Shown here in pieces: positions 44,110-53,458 of a stretch of DNA of 64,000 bases (its first letter is position 1; each line of letters starts with the position of its first letter). Below the pieces are notes generated by a model that saw only the letters and a list, made by a program, of their open reading frames with translations, was not told the origin of the DNA and ran no database searches. The stretch is from Verrucomicrobiota bacterium (GTDB lineage: Bacteria > Verrucomicrobiota > Verrucomicrobiia > Limisphaerales > UBA9464), in contig CANIZL010000001.1 of NCBI GenBank assembly GCA_947471985.1, positions 123,639 through 187,638 on the forward strand, written 5' to 3'. The translations under genes and the position numbers were made by a program.

Positions 44110-44709
44110 ATGGAAACCCATCCTGCCAGATTTGCCGACCTGAGCCCGTCCAAACCCGTGGGCATTGCGGCCGACCATGGCGGCTTCGAATTGAAGGAAT
44201 ATTTAATCGGGAGTCTGCGTGCGGCCGGGTATGAAGTGATTGATTTTTGGGATCGGCTTTGCGATGCGGAGGATGATTATCCGGACTTCGTGGTACCCTT
44301 GGCCCGCGCGATTGCCCGGGGAGACCTTCGACGCGGCATCGCGATCTGCGGCAGCGGTGTGGGTGCTTCGGTGGCGGCGAACAAAATTGGGGGCGTCCGT
44401 GCGTGTTTGATTCATGACGGATTCTCGGCCCACCAAGGCGTTGAAGATGACGATCTCAATCTGATTTGTCTCGGCGGACTGGTGGTCGGCCACGCGCTCG
44501 CCGGTGAGTTGGTTCAAACGTTTTTAGCCGCGCGATTCAGCGGTGCCGCGCGGCATCACCGTCGTTTGGAGAAAATTGCGGGATTGGAAAGGGCCTGGAG
44601 AGAACCTGTCCTGGTGGCGGATTCAGCAATTCTTCCAACCCACGGAGCCCATCAACAAACCGTGACCGAAGCCAAAGCCAAATGGCGCAATGAAGGTAAT
44701 CCAATCTGA
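44110..44709 (+). CDS. RpiB/LacAB-family sugar-phosphate isomerase
   Basis: 199 residues. The active-site loop 'ICGSGVGASVAANKIGGVRA' replaces the usual CGTGIG form but keeps the catalytic Cys, and 'GIAADHGGFELKEYLIGSLR' is the N-terminal phosphate-binding region. RpiB interconverts ribose 5-phosphate and ribulose 5-phosphate, which would feed pentose phosphates to the phosphoketolase encoded nearby. About 45 extra C-terminal residues beyond the standard 150-residue enzyme have no assigned role. Confidence 0.88.
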   Translation: METHPARFADLSPSKPVGIAADHGGFELKEYLIGSLRAAGYEVIDFWDRLCDAEDDYPDFVVPLARAIARGDLRRGIAICGSGVGASVAANKIGGVRACLIHDGFSAHQGVEDDDLNLICLGGLVVGHALAGELVQTFLAARFSGAARHHRRLEKIAGLERAWREPVLVADSAILPTHGAHQQTVTEAKAKWRNEGNPI

Positions 44710-44751
44710 CGGGCTCGAACTGTCACTACACTCAAATTCCCGGAATCCACC

Positions 44752-47298
44752 ATGAGTAATAAAATGATGGTTAATAGTTCACCCGAAGTTACCCCGGCGG
44801 CGGGCGTCGAAGGATACGACTCGCTGGTGGAACTGGCTTTGGATCTGCGGTCGACGTGGAATCACGCCACGGACAAGGTTTGGCGGCGGTTGGATTCGAC
44901 GTTGTGGGAGCTGACGCAGAATCCGTGGGCGGTGCTGCAGACCGTGGCGCGGGAGAAGCTCGCCACCGCATTAGGCGATCCCACCTTTCGCGAAAGTATT
45001 GACCAGCTGATCCGCGACAAGCATGCGGCGGAGGAAAAGCCCGCCTGGTTTCAGCAACGGCATCCGGAATCGCCTTTGAAGTGCGTCGCGTATTTCAGCA
45101 TGGAATTCATGTTGAGCGAGGCGCTGCCAATCTATTCGGGAGGACTGGGCAATGTGGCGGGGGATCAACTTAAAGCCGCCAGCGATCTGGGTGTTCCCGT
45201 GGTCGGCATCGGGCTGCTTTACCAGCAAGGCTATTTTCGCCAGGTGATTGCCCCGGACGGCACGCAACTGGCGCTCCATCCCTATAACGACCCCGGGCAA
45301 TTGCCGATCACGCCGCTGCGCCGGCCCGATGGCGAATGGTTGCGACTGGAAGTCGTCTTGCCCGGCTACTCCGTCTGGTTGCGGGCGTGGCAGGTCGTGG
45401 TCGGGCGCGTTAAACTTTACCTGCTGGACAGCAATGATGCCGCCAACTTTCCCGCGCATCGGGGCATCACCAGCGAACTCTACGGGGGCGGGCCGGAACT
45501 GCGCCTGAAACAGGAGATGGTTCTCGGAATCGGCGGATGGCGGTTGCTGATCGCGCTCGGCATCGAACCGGATGTTTGTCACCTCAACGAAGGTCATGCG
45601 GCGTTGGCGGTTCTGGAACGGGCGCGACGCTTCATGGAGGTTAACGCCCAGCCGTTCGAAGTCGCCCTGGCCGCCACGCGAGCCGGAAATCTCTTCACGA
45701 CGCACACCGCCGTGGCCGCTGGTTTCGATCGATTCGAGCCCGGTTTGATCGAATGCTACCTCGGTCACTACGCGCAGACCAAACTGGGAATCTCCCTTCG
45801 TGACCTGCTCGCCCTGGGCCGTCGGAATCCCGATGACGCGTCGGAGCCCTTCAATATGGCGTCGCTCGCCATTCGCGGCAGTGGAGCGGTGAACGGCGTG
45901 AGCCGGTTGCACGGCAAAGTGGCCCGGCATTTGTTCGAACCGATGTTTCCGCACTGGCCGGCGAACGATATTCCCATCGGTCATGTCACGAACGGGGTGC
46001 ACATGCCGACGTGGGATTCGGCGGCGGCGGATGCGTTTTGGACGAAGGTTTGCGGCAAGGACCGCTGGCTGGGGATGACCGAGGATCTGGAGCAGAGGAT
46101 CCGCGAGGTATCGGATGCCGAGCTTTGGAAGTTTCGCAGGGCCGGTGGCCAACCCCTGATGGATTATGCGCGCCAGCATCTGGCCTCGGACTACGCCGCC
46201 GCCGGGGCCTCGTCCGAGGTCGTTGAGCAAGCCCGGCATCTTTTTGATCCCAACGCGCTAACGTTGGGCTTCGCGCGACGCTTTGCGGCCTACAAACGCC
46301 CGAACCTGCTGCTGCAGGATCCCGAGCGGCTGCTGCGATTGTTGAACAATCCGCAACGGCCGGTCCAACTCGTGATCGCGGGCAAGGCGCATCCAGCAGA
46401 CCTGGAAGGCCAGGCCCTGATCCAGCAGTGGGTGCAATTCATTCGGCGGCCCGACGTCCGACCGTACGCCGTTTTTCTGAGCGACTACGACATGCATTTG
46501 ACCGAGCACCTGGTGCAGGGAGTGGATGTTTGGATCAATACGCCCCGCCGGCCTTGGGAAGCCTGTGGCACCAGCGGAATGAAAGTGTTGGTCAACGGGG
46601 GTATCAATCTCTCGGAATTGGATGGATGGTGGGCGGAGGTTTACGTGCCCGACCTCGGCTGGGCGCTGGGTGACGGTCAGGAACACGGCGGCGATTCCGC
46701 TTGGGATCGTGCCGAGGCGGAAATGCTGTACAGCGCGTTGGAGAACGAGGTGATTCCGGATTTCTATACCCGCGATCAGAACGGCATTCCCAGGGCCTGG
46801 ATCGCGCGGATGCGGGAAAGCATGGCGCGATTGACGCCACGTTTCTCGGCCGATCGCACCGTGCGCGAATACACCGAGCAGCACTATTTGCCCGCGGCGG
46901 CAAACTATCACCGCCGAGCCGCTGATACGGCCCTGCTGGCCCGACAGATCGTCGACTGGCACCACCATCTCGCACAGAGATGGGGCCAGTTACGCTTTGG
47001 CGAAGTGCAGGTGGAGACGCGGGATCAGCATCACGTTTTTGAAGCACAGGTGTTTCTGGGCCAGCTGGATCCCGGGGCGGTGCAGGTGGAACTCTACGCC
47101 GAGGGCGTCGCGGGCGGAGCGGCTACGCGACTGGAAATGACGCGCCTTCGTGAACTGACCGAAGGGTCCGGAGGTTACCTCTATAGCGCGACGGTTTCCG
47201 CTGATCGCGGGACAGGGGACTATACCGCGCGGGTTATCCCGCGCCAAGACGGCGTGTCCATCCCGCTGGAGGAACCCCAAATCCTCTGGCAACGATGA
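44752..47298 (+). CDS. glgP: Glycogen/alpha-glucan phosphorylase (GT35)
   Basis: 848 residues. N-terminal DUF3417 domain (about 15-115), then the phosphorylase fold with 'AYFSMEFMLSEALPIYSGGL' (about 104-123) and the pyridoxal phosphate region 'RRPWEACGTSGMK' with Lys611, followed by 'NGGINLSELDGWWAEVY'. It releases glucose 1-phosphate from glycogen or maltodextrin using phosphate. A C-terminal beta domain of about 120 residues is typical of this short bacterial type. In the block with isomerase, phosphoketolase and aldolase it would start storage-glucan breakdown. Confidence 0.95.
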   Translation: MSNKMMVNSSPEVTPAAGVEGYDSLVELALDLRSTWNHATDKVWRRLDSTLWELTQNPWAVLQTVAREKLATALGDPTFRESIDQLIRDKHAAEEKPAWFQQRHPESPLKCVAYFSMEFMLSEALPIYSGGLGNVAGDQLKAASDLGVPVVGIGLLYQQGYFRQVIAPDGTQLALHPYNDPGQLPITPLRRPDGEWLRLEVVLPGYSVWLRAWQVVVGRVKLYLLDSNDAANFPAHRGITSELYGGGPELRLKQEMVLGIGGWRLLIALGIEPDVCHLNEGHAALAVLERARRFMEVNAQPFEVALAATRAGNLFTTHTAVAAGFDRFEPGLIECYLGHYAQTKLGISLRDLLALGRRNPDDASEPFNMASLAIRGSGAVNGVSRLHGKVARHLFEPMFPHWPANDIPIGHVTNGVHMPTWDSAAADAFWTKVCGKDRWLGMTEDLEQRIREVSDAELWKFRRAGGQPLMDYARQHLASDYAAAGASSEVVEQARHLFDPNALTLGFARRFAAYKRPNLLLQDPERLLRLLNNPQRPVQLVIAGKAHPADLEGQALIQQWVQFIRRPDVRPYAVFLSDYDMHLTEHLVQGVDVWINTPRRPWEACGTSGMKVLVNGGINLSELDGWWAEVYVPDLGWALGDGQEHGGDSAWDRAEAEMLYSALENEVIPDFYTRDQNGIPRAWIARMRESMARLTPRFSADRTVREYTEQHYLPAAANYHRRAADTALLARQIVDWHHHLAQRWGQLRFGEVQVETRDQHHVFEAQVFLGQLDPGAVQVELYAEGVAGGAATRLEMTRLRELTEGSGGYLYSATVSADRGTGDYTARVIPRQDGVSIPLEEPQILWQR

Positions 47299-47507
47299 AA
47301 ATTCCCGATCCAGCGCCTGCGCGGGTCGTCGACTCAAAGGGCCCACGCATTTGGAAGTGGGAGTCGCGCCCGATCGGAGCCGGCTCCACGACGAGGGGCG
47401 GTCACTTAATCCGCCAGGGACTTGGATATGGGAGCGCTTCGACTGGCTCGGTGAAGTCGGCATACCGGGTGGTTGAGGTTGGAAGCCGTGGTGAAGGAGA
47501 CAAAGAC

Positions 47508-49055
47508 ATGAAAACAATTATTCCAGAACAGGAGAAAGCTCGGAACGAGATTCGTCCGATTCCGAAAGCCAAGACCAATGATCGCGCTTTGTTGGCCGCC
47601 ATTGCTCACCGGGCGATGATTGAACGCGGCCTGGAGCCGGATTTTTCACCGAAGGCGTTGCAAGAGTTGGCGGCCATTCAAAAGCCCGCTGCTGCAACGA
47701 CCGGTATGCGCGATCTGCGGGATTGGTCTTGGGCCTCCATTGATAACGACGACTCCCGCGATCTCGACCAGTTGACGGTCGCCGAAGCACTTGCTGATGG
47801 GCAGATTCGAATCCTGGTGGCCATCGCCGATGTGGATGCACTGGTTCATCGGCGCACTTCTCTGGACGAGCATGCCGCGCACAACACGACCTCTGTTTAC
47901 ACGTCGGGCGGAATCTTTCCGATGCTGCCGGTCGTATTGTCGACGAATCTCACCTCCCTCAATGAGAATGAGGATCGCCTGGCGGTGGTGACGGACATGG
48001 TGTTCGCCGTCGACGGTTCATTGGCCACTTCGGACCATTATCGGGCCCAAGTGCGAAACCGGGCCAAACTGGCGTATCGAGGCGTTGGTGCGTGGCTGGC
48101 TGGCGAGGGCGCGATGCCGGCAGCGATTTTGCCGGTGCCGGGCCTCGACAACAACCTTCGGCTCCAGGACACCGTGGCACAGCGGCTTGCGGACCGCCGT
48201 CAAAAGCAGGGTGCGCTCAGTCTGGTGACCAGTGAGCCCAGGGCAGTTTTTGCGGGTGATAGTATCTCCGACCTCGAGCCGAATTGGAAAAACCGGGCGA
48301 CCCAATTGATCGAGGAGTTCATGATTGCGGCGAACGAGGCGACGGCAACTTACCTGGCTGGAAAGCAGTTTCCCTCGGTGCGGCGGGTTTTGAAATCGCC
48401 CGAACGTTGGGCTCGCATCATGACGCTGGCATCGGGCGTTGGTGAGAAACTTCCCGATCGACCGGATTCCGAGGCTCTCGAAGCTTTTCTGGAACGACGA
48501 CGCCAGGTGGCACCGGACAGTTTTGCCGACCTCTCGCTGGCCGTGGTCAAGTTGATCGGGCGAGGAGAATATGACTTGGATTTGCCGGGTGGTGAGCCGC
48601 CCGGACATTTTGCGTTGGCGGTCCGGGATTACACCCATTCCACCGCGCCGAATCGTCGCTTTCCCGATCTCATTACTCAACGCCTGTTGAAGGCGGCGAT
48701 GGCCGGAGCGCCCGTGCCCTACACGGTGAAGGAGCTGGCTGATCTCGCGAAGCGCTGCACCGAGCGGGAGGACGACGCCACCAAAGTGGAACGTCGAATG
48801 CGAAAGACGGCGGCCGCCCTGCTTTTGTCGGGGCGGATTGGCGAATCGTTCGATTCCGTTGTTACCGGTGCGTCCGATAAGGGGACATGGGTGCGTCTCT
48901 TCCGGCCGCCGACCGAAGGCCGGGTGGTGTCGGGCTATCAGGGTCTCGATGTGGGGGACCGCGTCCGCGTCAAACTGGTTCACACCGACATCGAGAGGGG
49001 ATTCATCGATTTTGTCCGCAACACGGGTGATGGAACAGCAACCGCGAAAATATGA
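47508..49055 (+). CDS. RNB-domain 3'-5' exoribonuclease (RNase II/R family, D-to-Q variant)
   Basis: 515 residues. The start at 47508 is selected for GAAGGAG 7 bp upstream; an ATG at 47295 overlapping glgP has no such site. The RNB metal motif is 'SIDNDDSRDLDQL' (78-90): Asp79, Asp85 and Asp87 are present but the fourth Asp of RNase II is Gln88. The later 'YTHSTAPNRRFPDLITQRLL' is the conserved substrate motif. A short S1-like C-terminus is present (GLDVGDRVRVKLVHTD). It lacks the long N-terminal cold-shock domains of RNase R. It should degrade RNA from 3' ends, with altered metal binding unless this subfamily compensates. Overlaps the next gene by 4 bp. Confidence 0.88.
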   Translation: MKTIIPEQEKARNEIRPIPKAKTNDRALLAAIAHRAMIERGLEPDFSPKALQELAAIQKPAAATTGMRDLRDWSWASIDNDDSRDLDQLTVAEALADGQIRILVAIADVDALVHRRTSLDEHAAHNTTSVYTSGGIFPMLPVVLSTNLTSLNENEDRLAVVTDMVFAVDGSLATSDHYRAQVRNRAKLAYRGVGAWLAGEGAMPAAILPVPGLDNNLRLQDTVAQRLADRRQKQGALSLVTSEPRAVFAGDSISDLEPNWKNRATQLIEEFMIAANEATATYLAGKQFPSVRRVLKSPERWARIMTLASGVGEKLPDRPDSEALEAFLERRRQVAPDSFADLSLAVVKLIGRGEYDLDLPGGEPPGHFALAVRDYTHSTAPNRRFPDLITQRLLKAAMAGAPVPYTVKELADLAKRCTEREDDATKVERRMRKTAAALLLSGRIGESFDSVVTGASDKGTWVRLFRPPTEGRVVSGYQGLDVGDRVRVKLVHTDIERGFIDFVRNTGDGTATAKI

Positions 49056-49372
49056 AAATCCAAGTTAACACGGATCACAACATCCACGGCCACGAAGCGA
49101 CGATGGAGTCTGTCAAAGCCTTGGTAGAGAGCACGCTGGGGCACCTGGCCGAACACATTACCCGCGTGGAGGTGCATATCACTGATGAAAACGCCATGAA
49201 GGGTGGTCGCGCGGACAAACGCTGCGTGATGGAGGCGCGAATGGAAGGGCATCAACCGATTGCGGCGACGGAAGAGGCCGCTTCGCTGAATGACGCCGTG
49301 GAAGGTGCGGTGCAAAAATTGAAACGCCTGCTCGATCACACGATCGGCCGGTTGGGCGGGAATCGGACTTAA
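49052..49372 (+). CDS. Ribosome hibernation/translation inhibitor, HPF/RaiA family
   Basis: 106 residues, short form. The core 'ALVESTLGHLAEHITRVEVH' and 'CVMEARMEGHQPIAATEEAA' followed by 'AVEGAVQKLKRLLDHTIGRL' match the RaiA/HPF fold that binds the decoding centre of the ribosome. It would silence translation during starvation. Translationally coupled to the ribonuclease (ATGA). Confidence 0.88.
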   Translation: MKIQVNTDHNIHGHEATMESVKALVESTLGHLAEHITRVEVHITDENAMKGGRADKRCVMEARMEGHQPIAATEEAASLNDAVEGAVQKLKRLLDHTIGRLGGNRT

Positions 49373-49481
49373 GAAATGGCGAGGGCCACACGAGCAATAG
49401 ACTCAGAACCCCCATCGACGCTCTGGCTGCGGAGGATAAACTTATTCCGGGGCCTTGGATTCGGTTTTACTTCCCTCAACA

Positions 49482-51866
49482 ATGAAAGCAAATGCCCTGG
49501 TCCCCACTCCTGAACTGCTCAACCGATTGGACGCCTATTGGCGTGCCGCGAACTATCTATCGGTGGGCCAGATTTACCTGTACTCCAACCCGCTACTGAA
49601 GCGACCGCTCGCGCTGGCGGATGTGAAGCACATGTTGCTCGGGCATTGGGGCACGACGCCGGGACAGAATTTCATTTATGTGCACCTGAATCGCGTCATT
49701 CAGGAACACGACCTGAACATGATTTACGTTTCGGGTTCGGGTCACGGTGGGCCGGCGGTGGTGGGCAACACCTACCTCGAGGGGACCTACAGCGAGGTAT
49801 ATCCCCACATCAGTCAGGATGAAGCCGGTCTGCAAAAGCTGTTCCGGCAGTTCTCCTTTCCGGGTGGGATTCCGAGCCACGCCTCGCCGGAATGCCCCGG
49901 GTCGATTCACGAGGGCGGGGAACTGGGCTATTCGCTGAGCCATTCGTTTGGGGCGGTGTTTGACAATCCCGACCTGATTGTCGCCTGCGTGATTGGTGAT
50001 GGCGAGGCCGAGACCGGTCCGCTCGCCACGGCGTGGCATTCCAACAAGTTTCTCGACCCCGTAACGGATGGCGTGGTCCTGCCGATTCTGCATTTGAACG
50101 GCTACAAAATTTCCAACCCGACGCTGCTGGCCCGCATTCCGCGCGAGGAACTGGAACAGTTGCTGCGGGGTTACGGATGGGTGCCTTATTTTGTTGAAGG
50201 CCATGAGCCCGGGCCCATGCACGCCCGGATGGCGGTGACCCTCGACACGGTGATCGGCGAGATCAAACGCATCCAGCAGGCGGCCCGCCTAGAGGGGAGT
50301 CTGGAACGCCCGCACTGGCCGATGATTGTGCTCAATTCACCCAAGGGTTGGACCGGTCCGAAGGTGGTGGATGGCCGGCAGGTGGAAGGAACATTCCGCG
50401 CACATCAGGTCCCACTCTCGGATCCCGCGGCACATCCCGAACATCTCCGGCTTTTGGAAGAGTGGTTGCGCAGTTACCGGCCCGAGGAACTCTTTGATGC
50501 ATCAGGCCGCCTGATACCCGAGCTGACTGAGCTGGCACCGAAAGGCGATCGCCGCATGGGGGCAAATCCCCACGCCAATGGCGGGCGGCTGCTCCGCGAT
50601 TTGCGATTGCCGGATTTCCGTAACTACGCAGCGGAGGTTGCGACGCCCGGAGTGGCCGGCATTGGTGACGTGCATGTGCTGGGGCCGTTTCTACGCGATG
50701 TTGTGAAGCTCAACAGCGAGCAGCGCAATTTCCGCGTCTTTGGCCCGGACGAGACGCTTTCCAACGGTCTCGAAGCGCTTTTCCAGGTAACCCAACGGCA
50801 ATGGGAGGCGGCGACATTGCCGAACGATGAATTCCTCGCGCGCGATGGGCGGGTGCTGGATTCGATGCTCAGCGAACACCAATGCGAAGGTTGGCTGGAA
50901 GGTTATTTACTGACGGGGCGACATGGTATCTTCAATTGTTATGAAGCGTTCATCCACATCATCGCTTCGATGTTCAATCAGCATGCGAAATGGCTGAAGG
51001 TGACGGCGCATCTGCCGTGGCGGCACAAGATTGCCTCGCTGAACTACTTGCTGGCGTCGCATGTCTGGCGCCAGGACCACAATGGCTTTACGCACCAGGA
51101 CCCGGGATTCATCGATCACGTCGTGAACAAGAAGGCCGAAGTGGTTCGCGTTTACCTGCCGCCGGATGCGAACTGTCTGCTTTCGGTCATGGACCACTGT
51201 TTGCGGAGCCGTCATTACGTCAACGTGGTCATTGCGGGCAAACACCCGTCGCCGCAATGGCTGACCATGGACGCCGCCGTCCAGCACTGCAGCGCGGGCA
51301 TCGGCATTTGGCACTGGGCCAGCAACGATCAGGGCGGTGCACCCGATGTGGTCATGGCCTGTTGTGGGGATGTCCCGACGCTGGAGACGCTCGCCGCCGT
51401 GGGCATTCTGCGCGAGCACCTGCCTGATTTGAAAATCCGCGTGGTCAACGTCGTGGATCTCATGCGCTTGCAACCGAGCTCGGAGCATCCGCACGGGCTT
51501 AGCGACCGGGACTTTGATGAGCTGTTCACGCAGGACAAACCGGTCATCTTCGCCTTCCATGCCTATCCGTGGTTGATCCACCGCCTCACCTATCGCCGGA
51601 CCAATCACAACAACATTCATGTTCGGGGCTACAAGGAGGAGGGAACCATCACCACGCCCTTCGATATGACCGTGCTGAACGAGCTCGACCGCTTCCACCT
51701 GGTCATGGACACGATCGATAGACTGCCGCTGATGGGCGACCGGGGCGTCCTGCTGAAACAGCAGCTTGCCACCAAGTTGATCGAGCACCGGCAGTACATC
51801 AATGAACACGGGCAGGATCTCCCTGAAATACGCAATTGGAAGTGGGTCGGGTCCGGGAAGGGCTGA
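49482..51866 (+). CDS. xfp: Phosphoketolase (xylulose/fructose 6-phosphate)
   Basis: 794 residues. Thiamine diphosphate binding regions include '[18 protein letters not shown]', '[20 protein letters not shown]' followed by '[18 protein letters not shown]', and the C-terminal '[20 protein letters not shown]'. The enzyme splits xylulose 5-phosphate (and/or fructose 6-phosphate) with phosphate to acetyl phosphate and a shorter sugar phosphate, giving a low-oxygen route to ATP through acetate kinase. The ATG at 49482 was chosen over a TTG at 49455. Acetate kinase is not in the window. Confidence 0.96.
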   Translation: MKANALVPTPELLNRLDAYWRAANYLSVGQIYLYSNPLLKRPLALADVKHMLLGHWGTTPGQNFIYVHLNRVIQEHDLNMIYVSGSGHGGPAVVGNTYLEGTYSEVYPHISQDEAGLQKLFRQFSFPGGIPSHASPECPGSIHEGGELGYSLSHSFGAVFDNPDLIVACVIGDGEAETGPLATAWHSNKFLDPVTDGVVLPILHLNGYKISNPTLLARIPREELEQLLRGYGWVPYFVEGHEPGPMHARMAVTLDTVIGEIKRIQQAARLEGSLERPHWPMIVLNSPKGWTGPKVVDGRQVEGTFRAHQVPLSDPAAHPEHLRLLEEWLRSYRPEELFDASGRLIPELTELAPKGDRRMGANPHANGGRLLRDLRLPDFRNYAAEVATPGVAGIGDVHVLGPFLRDVVKLNSEQRNFRVFGPDETLSNGLEALFQVTQRQWEAATLPNDEFLARDGRVLDSMLSEHQCEGWLEGYLLTGRHGIFNCYEAFIHIIASMFNQHAKWLKVTAHLPWRHKIASLNYLLASHVWRQDHNGFTHQDPGFIDHVVNKKAEVVRVYLPPDANCLLSVMDHCLRSRHYVNVVIAGKHPSPQWLTMDAAVQHCSAGIGIWHWASNDQGGAPDVVMACCGDVPTLETLAAVGILREHLPDLKIRVVNVVDLMRLQPSSEHPHGLSDRDFDELFTQDKPVIFAFHAYPWLIHRLTYRRTNHNNIHVRGYKEEGTITTPFDMTVLNELDRFHLVMDTIDRLPLMGDRGVLLKQQLATKLIEHRQYINEHGQDLPEIRNWKWVGSGKG

Positions 51867-51927
51867 AAGTCGCAGATGTTGCCTCCAGCCAATCCGTGGC
51901 GCTGCGTGGGAGGAATCGATCGTCGTT

Positions 51928-51951
51928 GGGGTAGGGGTAGGGGTATACCCC
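51928..51951. promoter_or_regulatory. Candidate operator: three GGGGTA repeats ending in a palindrome
   Basis: GGGGTA occurs three times in direct tandem (51928, 51934, 51940) and the last forms the perfect palindrome GGGGTATACCCC (51940-51951). It lies about 40 bp upstream of the aldolase start. Confidence 0.55.
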
Positions 51952-51990
51952 ATACGGTTCCGGAGCGCCCTGGCGTAAAGCTCAGCGGAC

Positions 51991-53019
51991 GTGAAGACGC
52001 AAATGCTCATGGACACCGCACGGGCGTTGTTCGCGGACGACAAGGGGTTGCTGGCGATGGATGAGAGCAATCCCACCTGCAATCGGCGATTTGAGCGGTA
52101 CAAAATACCGTCAACGGTGGACGCCCGACGGGCGTATCGGGAGCTGATCGTGACGACGCCGGGTCTGGGCGAGTGCATCAGCGGCGCGATTCTTTATGAC
52201 GAGACTTTCCGCCAGGAGACATCCGATGGCCGGCCCTTTCTAAAGGTGCTTACGGATGCCGGTATCATTCCCGGCATTAAAGTGGATGCGGGAGCGACGG
52301 ACTTGGCGGCGCATCCGGGCGAGAAGATCACCGAAGGTTTGGACGGGTTGCGGGAGCGGCTCCGCGATTACTTTCAAATGGGCGCGCGTTTCGCGAAGTG
52401 GCGTGCGGTCATCGCCATTGGCGACGATCTTCCCAGCCGGAGCGGCATGGAGGCCAATGCTCACGTGCTGGCCCGCTATGCCGCATTGTGTCAGGAGGCC
52501 GGCCTGGTTCCCATCGTTGAACCGGAGGTCCTCATGGACGGCGCACACACTTTGGAACAGTGCCGCAAGGTGACCGAGGAGGTGCTGCGAAACGTTTTCA
52601 TCCAATTGAACTGCCAGCGGGTGCTGCTGGAGGGCCTCATTCTCAAACCGAATATGGTGTTGCCCGGACTCAAGTGTGCCGCGCCGGCAACGGTGGAAGA
52701 GGTGGCCCAGGCCACGGTGAAAAGTCTCTGGCGCACGGTACCTGCCGCGGTTCCCGGGATTGCCTTTTTGTCCGGCGGTCAATCGGGGGAGCAGGCTTCC
52801 GCTCATTTGAACGCGATGAATTCCCGGGCCATGGCGCGGATGCCGTGGGCGCTCTCCTTTTCGTTTGCGCGGGCCCTTCAGTTTCCGGCCCTGGAAATTT
52901 GGCAGGGCAAGGACGTGAACGTAACGGCGGCACAGCAAGCGCTGCTTCATCGCGCACGGTGCAACCGGTCGGCGCGGCGGGGTGAATATTCCGCCGCGAT
53001 GGAGACTAAAGTAGTCTAG
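51991..53019 (+). CDS. Class I fructose-bisphosphate aldolase
   Basis: 342 residues, GTG start. The Schiff-base Lys219 is in 'EGLILKPNMVLPG', with 'LLAMDESNPTCNRRFERYKI' at the N-terminus and 'VEPEVLMDGAHTLEQC' preceding the Lys. It cleaves fructose 1,6-bisphosphate to triose phosphates. Being the metal-free eukaryote-like class it works under conditions where class II enzymes may fail. Follows the phosphoketolase by about 120 bp, with its own candidate operator. Confidence 0.95.
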   Translation: MKTQMLMDTARALFADDKGLLAMDESNPTCNRRFERYKIPSTVDARRAYRELIVTTPGLGECISGAILYDETFRQETSDGRPFLKVLTDAGIIPGIKVDAGATDLAAHPGEKITEGLDGLRERLRDYFQMGARFAKWRAVIAIGDDLPSRSGMEANAHVLARYAALCQEAGLVPIVEPEVLMDGAHTLEQCRKVTEEVLRNVFIQLNCQRVLLEGLILKPNMVLPGLKCAAPATVEEVAQATVKSLWRTVPAAVPGIAFLSGGQSGEQASAHLNAMNSRAMARMPWALSFSFARALQFPALEIWQGKDVNVTAAQQALLHRARCNRSARRGEYSAAMETKVV

Positions 53020-53458
53020 GCGCGCCAGCCGCGCCGGGCCCATGAAGACTCACAATGGCTCTGCTTGCGACGGTGCGGTCACCCCGGTCTAGGCGCCCGG
53101 CAAGGGAGTCCCCGATCTCGGATCCCGTCGTGCGAGGCGGGGGTTCTGGGAGCGTTGCGCATCGCTGGCGAAGGCGTTTTCCGAGTCGCCCAGTCCATGA
53201 TTTGCTACAGCGGAAGTTGAGATTGGAACTGACCGGAGAGTTGGCCGGTAGGTTTACACCCCATGGCGGCGCATCGGCGACCCCACAGTTTCGGGAGGTG
53301 GTTTATGTCGCATTTTTTCGGTGACCGCACCTGACGGAGATTCGTCGATGCCGGCCACGGGGAACCGCGTTCATGAAGACGCCGCTGGCGACTTTGAGCG
53401 AACGTGCCGGGATGAAGGCGTTACGAGTGGTGGTTCAACCCTGAATGATCGTTGAGTT
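53020..53458. other. Intergenic region before the lipid-transport operon
   Basis: 438 bp. Contains the operator-like site at 53245-53264 and a 23-codon open frame at 53372-53443 (starts MKTPLATLSERAG) just ahead of the permease gene. The short frame is not called a gene. Confidence 0.5.
53245..53264. promoter_or_regulatory. Candidate operator CCGGTAGGTTTACACCCCAT
   Basis: Differs at a single position from the 20-mer at 41216-41235. About 195 bp before the mlaE-type start. Confidence 0.5.

Noticed and set aside
47295..47507. N-terminal extension of the RNB nuclease overlapping glgP by ATGA
   Set aside because: The internal ATG at 47508 has a strong GAAGGAG site and begins the conserved protein; the extension has no recognisable protein character.
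53372..53443. 23-codon open frame just upstream of mlaE
   Set aside because: No ribosome-binding site or conserved feature that can be seen; kept only as a possible leader peptide.
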